NCBI GenBank assembly: GCA_035765195.1
Contig: DASTYC010000019.1
Location: 124,001-188,000 of the forward strand
DNA from: CALAED01 sp035765195
GTDB lineage: Bacteria > Actinomycetota > Actinomycetes > Streptosporangiales > Streptosporangiaceae
Length of the DNA: 64,000 nt
Direction: 5' to 3'
The position numbers were made by a program, and so were the translations under genes. How positions within the stretch are numbered: position 1 is the first letter of the stretch; each line of letters opens with the position of its first letter. The notes beneath the pieces are model-generated. The model was not told the origin of the DNA. It saw only the letters and a program-made list of their open reading frames with translations, and did no database searches. Positions 58,858 through 64,000 of this stretch are shown here, piece by piece.

Positions 58858-59037
58858 CGTTGGGCCGGCGGTCGGCGCCCGGCCGGGTTTTCGTACACGA
58901 CCCCCGAGGCGACGCGCGTACGAGCGGCGCGTGCCGGTGGCTTCTTCGGGCTTGCCGGTCCACGCGACATACCGCCGAGCGGCCGGGGACAATGCAGTGC
59001 GAGCCAACGGACGCAACCGGACAGGGCGGATCAGAAC

Positions 59038-61479
59038 GTGACTATGGCGGTGAGTCAGTCGATCAATCAGCGGATCGCCGACGAACTCGGCGTGCGGGAG
59101 CGGCAGGTGGCGGCGGCCGTCGAGCTGCTCGACGGGGGCGCGACCGTGCCGTTCATCGCCCGGTACCGGAAAGAGGCGACGGGCGCGCTCGACGACGCCC
59201 AGCTGCGCACGCTCGAAGAACGGCTGCGCTACCTGCGCGAGCTCGAGGAACGGCGGGCGGCGATCCTGGAGTCGATCCGGTCGCAGGGCAAGCTCGACGA
59301 CGAGCTGGAGGCGCGCATCCTGGCCGCCGATTCCAAGGCGCGGCTGGAGGACATCTACCTTCCGTTCAAGCCCAAGCGCCGCACCAAGGCGCAGATCGCC
59401 AGGGAGGCGGGCCTCGAGCCGCTCGCCGACCGGCTGCTCGCCGACCCGACGTGCGACCCGCGGGCGACCGCCGCCGAGTTCGTCGACGCCGACAAGGGCG
59501 TCGCGGACGCCGCGGCGGCGCTCGAGGGGGCCCGCGCCATCTTGGTCGAACGCTTCGCCGAGGACGCCGACCTCATCGGCGAGCTGCGCGAGCGGATGTG
59601 GTCGCGCGGCCGCCTCGTCTCACGGGTCAGGCCCGGCAAGGAAGAGGAGGGCGCGAAGTTCGCCGACTACTTCGAGTTCGCCGAGCCGTTCACCCGCCTG
59701 CCCTCGCATCGCGTGCTGGCCATCTTCCGCGGCGAGAAGGAAGAGATCCTCGACGTCACGCCCGAGCCCGATCAAGAGCCGGAGCCGGCGCGGGCCGATG
59801 ATTACGAGGCGCGCATCGCCCGCCGCTTCGGCATCGCCGATCGCGGCCGCCCGGCCGACGGCTGGCTGACCGAGACCGTGCGCTGGGCCTGGCGCACCCG
59901 CATCCTCGTCCATCTCGGCATCGACATCCGGATGCGGCTGCGCGAGGCGGCCGAGGACGAGGCCGTACGGGTGTTCGCCGCGAACCTGCGCGACCTGCTG
60001 CTCGCCGCGCCCGCCGGCGCTCGCGCGACGATGGGCCTGGACCCCGGGTTCCGTACGGGGGTCAAGGTCGCCGTCGTCGACTCGACCGGCAAGGTGGTGG
60101 CGACGGAGACGATCTATCCGCACGTGCCGCAGCGCAAGTGGGACGAGTCGATCGCCGTGCTCGAACGGCTGGTCCGCGCGCACGGCGTCGACCTGATCTC
60201 GATCGGCAACGGCACCGCCTCGCGCGAGACCGACAAGCTCGTCGCCGACCTGATCAAGCGGCACCCCGATCTCGACGTGACCAAGGCCGTGGTGTCCGAG
60301 GCCGGCGCCTCGGTCTACTCCGCCTCGGCCTATGCCTCCCAGGAACTGCCGGGGCTCGACGTGTCGCTCCGCGGCGCGGTCTCGATCGCCCGGCGCCTGC
60401 AGGACCCGCTCGCCGAGCTGGTCAAGATCGACCCCAAGTCGATCGGCGTCGGCCAGTACCAGCACGACGTGTCGGAGACCAAGCTGTCACGCTCGCTGGA
60501 CGCCGTCGTCGAAGACTGCGTGAACGGCGTCGGCGTCGACGTCAACACCGCCTCGGCGCCGCTGCTGACCCGCGTGTCCGGCATCGGCGACGGGCTGGCC
60601 AAGACCATCGTGGCGCACCGCGACGCCAACGGACCGTTCCGCTCCCGCCGCGCGCTCAAGGAGGTGCCGCGGCTCGGCCCGAAGGCGTTCGAGCAGTGCG
60701 CGGGCTTCCTGCGCATCAGGGGCGGCGACGACCCGCTCGACGCCTCCAGCGTGCACCCGGAGGCCTACCCGGTCGTTCGCCGCATCCTGACCGCCACCGG
60801 CGGCGACATCGCGGGGCTCATCGGCAACACGGGGCGGCTGCGCGCGCTCGACCCGCGCGAGTTCGTCGACGACACGTTCGGGCTGCCGACCGTCACCGAC
60901 ATCCTCGCCGAGCTCGACAAGCCGGGCCGCGATCCGCGTCCCGCCTTCAAGACCGCCACCTTCAAGGAGGGTGTGGACACCCTCGCCGACCTCCAGCCGG
61001 GGATGGTGCTCGAAGGCGTCGTCACGAACGTGGCCGCGTTCGGCGCGTTCGTCGACGTCGGCGTCCACCAGGACGGCCTGGTGCACGTCTCGGCCATGTC
61101 GAAGAGCTTCGTCAAGGACCCGCGCGAGGTGGCGAAACCGGGCGACATCGTGCGGGTGAAGGTGCTCGAGGTGGACGTCCCGCGCAAGCGGATCTCGCTC
61201 ACCCTCCGCCTCGACGACGAGGTCGGCGGCGGCCGCGGCCAGCGGGGCGAGGGCCGGCGAGGCGAGGCCAAGCGAGGCGGCGGGCAGCGGAGTGAGAACC
61301 CGCGGGGCGGCGGTCGGCGAGGCGGCGGGCAACGGGGCGATGGACAACGGGGCGATGGGCAGCGGGGCGGCGACCAGCGGGGCGGGCGGGGCAAGCAGGA
61401 TCGCGGCGGCTCCGCCGACACCGCGCTCGCCGACGCCCTGCGCCGCGCCGGCCTCGACAAGGGGCTGCCCGGCCGGTGA
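59038..61479 (+). CDS. tex: Tex-family RNA-binding protein
   Basis: An 813-residue Tex protein: N-terminal helical domain (ERQVAAAVELLDGGATVPFIARYRKEATGALDDAQLRTLEERL), YqgF/RuvX-like domain (MGLDPGFRTGVKVAVVD), HtH-HtH (VGVDVNTASAPLLTRVSGIGDGLAKTIVAHRD) and a C-terminal S1 domain (LQPGMVLEGVVTNVAAFGAFVDVGVHQDGLVHVS). Tex is a nucleic-acid-binding relative of Spt6 linked to transcription and RNA metabolism. After S1 there is a long RG/QRGG-rich tail (about 737-790), which is not in standard Tex and should add RNA affinity. GTG start, with an ATG two codons later. Confidence 0.95.
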   Translation: MTMAVSQSINQRIADELGVRERQVAAAVELLDGGATVPFIARYRKEATGALDDAQLRTLEERLRYLRELEERRAAILESIRSQGKLDDELEARILAADSKARLEDIYLPFKPKRRTKAQIAREAGLEPLADRLLADPTCDPRATAAEFVDADKGVADAAAALEGARAILVERFAEDADLIGELRERMWSRGRLVSRVRPGKEEEGAKFADYFEFAEPFTRLPSHRVLAIFRGEKEEILDVTPEPDQEPEPARADDYEARIARRFGIADRGRPADGWLTETVRWAWRTRILVHLGIDIRMRLREAAEDEAVRVFAANLRDLLLAAPAGARATMGLDPGFRTGVKVAVVDSTGKVVATETIYPHVPQRKWDESIAVLERLVRAHGVDLISIGNGTASRETDKLVADLIKRHPDLDVTKAVVSEAGASVYSASAYASQELPGLDVSLRGAVSIARRLQDPLAELVKIDPKSIGVGQYQHDVSETKLSRSLDAVVEDCVNGVGVDVNTASAPLLTRVSGIGDGLAKTIVAHRDANGPFRSRRALKEVPRLGPKAFEQCAGFLRIRGGDDPLDASSVHPEAYPVVRRILTATGGDIAGLIGNTGRLRALDPREFVDDTFGLPTVTDILAELDKPGRDPRPAFKTATFKEGVDTLADLQPGMVLEGVVTNVAAFGAFVDVGVHQDGLVHVSAMSKSFVKDPREVAKPGDIVRVKVLEVDVPRKRISLTLRLDDEVGGGRGQRGEGRRGEAKRGGGQRSENPRGGGRRGGGQRGDGQRGDGQRGGDQRGGRGKQDRGGSADTALADALRRAGLDKGLPGR

Positions 61480-61528
61480 CGCTGGCGCCCCCCACGGGCG
61501 CACCGCCACGGGCGCACCGCGTCGCGCG

Positions 61529-62027
61529 TCAGGAGGGCAGCCAGGCGGGCCACCAGGGCGGCACGTTGTCGGGGGTGCAGAGTCCGGAGCCTCCGGGGTA
61601 ACCGGAAAGCGTACCGATGTGCGCGAAGTCGAAGACGACCAGGGCGCCGACGGCGGCCGCGCCGGCCGCGACAGCGAGGAGCCTGATCAACGCGCGGGAC
61701 GGCGCGAACCGCCACAGCGGCGTGATGCTCCGGCCGACGAAGATCATCAGCAGGTACGGGCCGTACGCCAAGGGCCGGGCCGATCAGCAGGCGCGGGAGC
61801 ATCTCGAGGTTGAGCGCGAACACGTCGCCGGCTTGGTCGCCCGCGCCACAGTAGACCCGGGACGCCAGCACCAGGCGGTAGTCGACGAGCGCCGCGCCGA
61901 TGCCGATCCAGATCATCAGGACGCTCAGCGCGCACCCGGTGCCCGCGTCGCGGCGCAGGCGCCATGCCCACCGGGGCTCCGGCCGGTCGTCGGTGCCGCG
62001 GCCGATGTCTTTCGCTTCTGCTGACAT
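61529..62027 (-). pseudogene. membrane protein gene with a one-base frameshift
   Basis: The 5' part, from the ATG at MSAEAKDIGRGTDD with GGAGG upstream, encodes helices ALSVLMIWIGIGAALVDYRLVLASRVY and LNLEMLPRLLIGPAL. Near 61769-61773 the frame shifts, and the protein clearly continues in another phase as AYGPYLLMIFVGRSITPLWRFAP ... GTLSGYPGGSGLCTPDNVPPWWPAWLPS. One extra T explains it. Together they make a four-helix protein of about 165 residues. It may be a true mutation or a sequencing error. Function unknown. Confidence 0.7.
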
Positions 62028-62198
62028 CCCGCCGGCCTCCGTCTCCTCGCCGGGACCCACCGGACTCACCGACTCACTCGCCTCGGCCTCACTCGATTCG
62101 CGGACGGAGTCGGAGGATCTGACGTGTCCGCCCCATCGTGGCACCGAATGCGCTGTTCGTCGCCGTGGAGCCCCGAACACGCCCGGAGGGTCGGCGAC

Positions 62199-62337
62199 TT
62201 ATCCACAGGTTGTGAGTGAGCCGGTCAGCCTGACCGGTACCCAACTCGATCTCGCCGCGCAACTTTTCCACAGGTTGGGGGCATGGCATGGACCCACGTT
62301 CCCCGGCCCGCCGTTGTCCACAACCTGTGGACAACGG
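62199..62337. promoter_or_regulatory. cluster of DnaA-box-like sites
   Basis: TTATCCACA (62199-62207), TTTTCCACA (62264-62272), TTGTCCACA (62314-62322) and its inverse TGTGGACAA (62326-62334). The last two form a perfect 12-bp inverted repeat with a 3-bp centre (62311-62337). CCACAGGTTG occurs twice and once inverted. This 384-bp gap between a membrane protein gene and a VOC gene holds no gene. No dnaA or dnaN is near, so it is a possible DnaA-binding or titration site rather than a proven origin. Confidence 0.5.
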
Positions 62338-62411
62338 CGCGGCGGCCGCCCGGATTCGAGGAGCGAAAAACCCGTCGACACGAGGCGATCATGCGCCGCA
62401 GAGTCGTGCGC

Positions 62412-62789
62412 ATGACCTTGCGAATTCAGTGCGTCGTCATCGATTGTCATGATCCCGCGGCGGTGGCCGCCTTCTGGGAGGGCGCGCTCGGCTGGCGGCG
62501 TACCCATGACAGCGCCGACGAGATCGTCCTCGAACCCCCCGCCGGGAGCGCCGCCGACGGAGTCGCGCCCGACCTGCTCTTCGTTCGTGTCCCCGATCCC
62601 AATCACGGCAAGAACCGGCTCCATCTCGACCTGCGACCAGACGACCAGGACGCCGAAGTGGCCCGCCTGATCGGGCTCGGCGCGCGGCGCGCGGCGGTGG
62701 GCCAGGGCCCCGACGTCTCGTGGGTCGTGCTGGCCGACCCCGAGGGCAACGAGTTCTGCGTGCTGCGCGCGCTGGACGGCGGGGTGTGA
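62412..62789 (+). CDS. VOC-family (glyoxalase-fold) protein
   Basis: About 125 residues from the ATG at MTLRIQCVVIDCHDPAAVAAFWEGALGWRR. The second module reads KNRLHLDLRPDDQDAEVARLIGLGARR and VVLADPEGNEFCVLRAL, with the family's His and Glu metal ligands. This is the common actinobacterial VOC (glyoxalase-like, PF18029 type) of unknown substrate. The upstream part of the open frame overlaps the DnaA-box cluster and is not coding. Confidence 0.85.
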   Translation: MTLRIQCVVIDCHDPAAVAAFWEGALGWRRTHDSADEIVLEPPAGSAADGVAPDLLFVRVPDPNHGKNRLHLDLRPDDQDAEVARLIGLGARRAAVGQGPDVSWVVLADPEGNEFCVLRALDGGV

Positions 62790-62807
62790 CCGGCGATGGG
62801 CTCGGCG

Positions 62808-63758
62808 TCAGGCCCGTTCGGTGACGGCGACGTCGAGTTCGTCGCGGTGCGGCGGGTCTGCGCCGGGACGGCTCACGGTGACGGCGGCGACCTCGGCCGC
62901 GAAGTCGAGCGCCGCCGCCACCTCGCCGGGCGTGATCGCCGCGAGCGCCTGGCGGGAGAGCCGATCATGGCGGGCCAGCCAGTCCAGCAGGGCGCCCGAC
63001 ACCGCGTCGCCCGCGCCCACAGAGTCGGCGACCGCGGTCGGGTGGGCGGGACGGCGGACGATCTGGCCGTCGACGACGGCGTCGATGCCTTCCGCGCCAT
63101 GGGTGACGACGACGAGCGCGGGGCCGCGCGCGGACCAGCGCAGCGCGATCCCGTCCGGGTCCTCGCCCGGGTAGATCCAGGCGAGGTCCTCGATGCTGAC
63201 CTTGACGATGTCGCTGCGCGACACCCACGACTCCAGCCGCGGCCGGTAGGGCCGCGGGTCGCCAAGCACGGCCGGGCGGACGTTGGGATCGATGCTGATC
63301 ACTCGCTGCGCGCGCCGCTGCTCGGCCAGCCAGACCGTGATCGCGGGGCCGCCCGGCGGGAGCGCGAGCGCCAGCGACCCGGTGTGGATCGCGAGCGTCT
63401 CGGCGCCGAGCCCGTACGGCAGCTCCGCGGTCTTCCACTGCCAGTCGGCGGCACCGGTGACGTGGAAGGCGTACTCCGTGCGCCCCAAGGAGTCCATCGT
63501 CACCACCGCGAGCCCGGAGGGCTCGGTCGCCTCGACGCACAGCGACAGGTCCACGCCGTTGTCCGACAGGTGCCGGCGCAGCAGCCGGCCGAAGCCGTCA
63601 CGGGCCAGCCGGCCGACGAACCGTACGGGCGTGCCGAGCCGGGCCAGCGTGACCGCCACGTTCGCCGGGCTCCCGCCGGGATGGGCGGTGAACCGGGTGG
63701 GGTCGCCTTCGTCGGCCGTCAGATCCACCAGGGCCTCGCCCACCACGACCACGCTCAT
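62808..63758 (-). CDS. PfkB-family carbohydrate kinase
   Basis: A 316-residue ribokinase-like kinase from the ATG at MSVVVVGEALVDLTADEGD, with GAAGG upstream. It shows both PfkB signatures: GGSPANVAVTLARLG near the N-terminus and DSVGAGDAVSGALL with catalytic Asp near residue 250. IDPNVRPAVL and VVVTHGAEG are also typical. It resembles fructokinases; the sugar cannot be fixed from sequence. Converges with the VOC gene. Confidence 0.92.
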   Translation of the reverse strand: MSVVVVGEALVDLTADEGDPTRFTAHPGGSPANVAVTLARLGTPVRFVGRLARDGFGRLLRRHLSDNGVDLSLCVEATEPSGLAVVTMDSLGRTEYAFHVTGAADWQWKTAELPYGLGAETLAIHTGSLALALPPGGPAITVWLAEQRRAQRVISIDPNVRPAVLGDPRPYRPRLESWVSRSDIVKVSIEDLAWIYPGEDPDGIALRWSARGPALVVVTHGAEGIDAVVDGQIVRRPAHPTAVADSVGAGDAVSGALLDWLARHDRLSRQALAAITPGEVAAALDFAAEVAAVTVSRPGADPPHRDELDVAVTERA

Positions 63759-63915
63759 CACAGACCTTCTTCGCTGGAGTGCCGGAACCGCCAAAAGCTC
63801 GACGTGTAGCTCTCAACGTGTGAATAACGGAATATCTCCCCCCACCGCCGAGGAAAAGTCGTTTCCGGTCGTCACGTCAGGACGACGACCCGGGATCATT
63901 CGTACGGCCGCCGGG

Positions 63916-64000
63916 TCAGTCCCGGCGCGGGTCGCCGCGCGGATCGCCGCGCGGATCGCGGCGCGACCCGCGGGCCAAGACGAGGGCGACGATAACGTAC
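63916..64000 (-). CDS. C-terminal tail of a membrane protein (partial)
   Basis: The last 27 codons of a gene that enters from the right edge: a hydrophobic helix end (YVIVALVLARG) followed by a charged repeat tail (SRRDPRGDPRGDPRRD). The DNA repeat here is two to three copies of a CGCGGCGATC-like unit. Too short to name. The 157 bp between it and the PfkB start show no gene. Confidence 0.35.
   Translation of the reverse strand, partial: YVIVALVLARGSRRDPRGDPRGDPRRD

Noticed and set aside
62199..62337. Chromosomal origin of replication
   Set aside because: DnaA-box-like sites are present but there are too few, no AT-rich unwinding region, and no dnaA, dnaN or rpmH nearby. Kept only as a DnaA-box cluster.

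Overview
The window is high-GC DNA (roughly 70% by eye) with many GTG starts, short intergenic gaps and numerous ATGA or GTGA stop/start overlaps. Gene content points to a filamentous actinomycete, probably Streptosporangiales-like (Nonomuraea/Actinomadura type): a rifampin phosphotransferase with its Rifampin-Associated Element, a PknG-GlnX-GlnH signalling locus, a DLW-39 protein, BldC- and MmyB-type regulators, an actinomycete TraB-type conjugative element and secreted CBM2 esterases. The genus is an inference. Dense false open frames lie opposite real genes and were discarded.

Layout. 0-4 kb: tail of a DUF2786-like gene, then a methyltransferase (-) divergent from rifampin phosphotransferase (+), with an RAE between them. 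4-8.6 kb: Ser/Thr kinase, a cytokinin-dehydrogenase-like flavoprotein and its AraC neighbour, and a hypothetical protein. 8.9-11.8 kb: a tight cluster of DoxX, a membrane protein, a TusA-like protein, a TusA-like/radical-SAM fusion and a methyltransferase. 11.7-13.9 kb: acyl-CoA synthetase plus cupin. 14.6-21.4 kb: one translationally coupled operon of a sugar-type ABC importer (lipoprotein, ATPase, two permeases), thiolase and an SMP-30 lactonase, with what looks like a deleted SDR gene. 21.4-28 kb: VapBC, VOC protein, two SDRs with an MmyB-type regulator, a broken IS5-family transposase, and a TetR/hydrolase pair with two clear operators.

28.3-37.9 kb is a lower-GC accessory region ending in an integrated TraB-type conjugative element: XRE-TPR regulator, ATPase, BldC-like and XRE regulators, small membrane and zinc proteins, TraB, clt-like hexamer repeats, and a large serine recombinase whose reading frame runs antisense into a tRNA-Ala(UGC) gene. 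No replication initiator was recognised.

38-48.3 kb: DUF2267 and PEBP proteins, RtcB RNA ligase convergent with an RNase Z-archease fusion, then a carbohydrate-esterase island (two SGNH hydrolases, a NodB deacetylase, a CE1-CBM2 esterase) led by a LacI regulator with a paired operator. 48.6-55.9 kb: an extended PknG operon (nucleotidyl-cyclase-like protein, PknG, vWA protein, GlnX-like sensor, GlnH-like binding protein). 55.9-64 kb: HAD hydrolase, DLW-39, an orphan NuoF-like protein, Tex, a frameshifted membrane-protein gene, DnaA-box-like palindromes, a VOC protein and a PfkB sugar kinase.

The strongest leads for something undescribed are the RNase Z-archease fusion beside RtcB, the TusA/radical-SAM cluster, the methyltransferase whose promoter overlaps the RAE, and the enlarged PknG operon.
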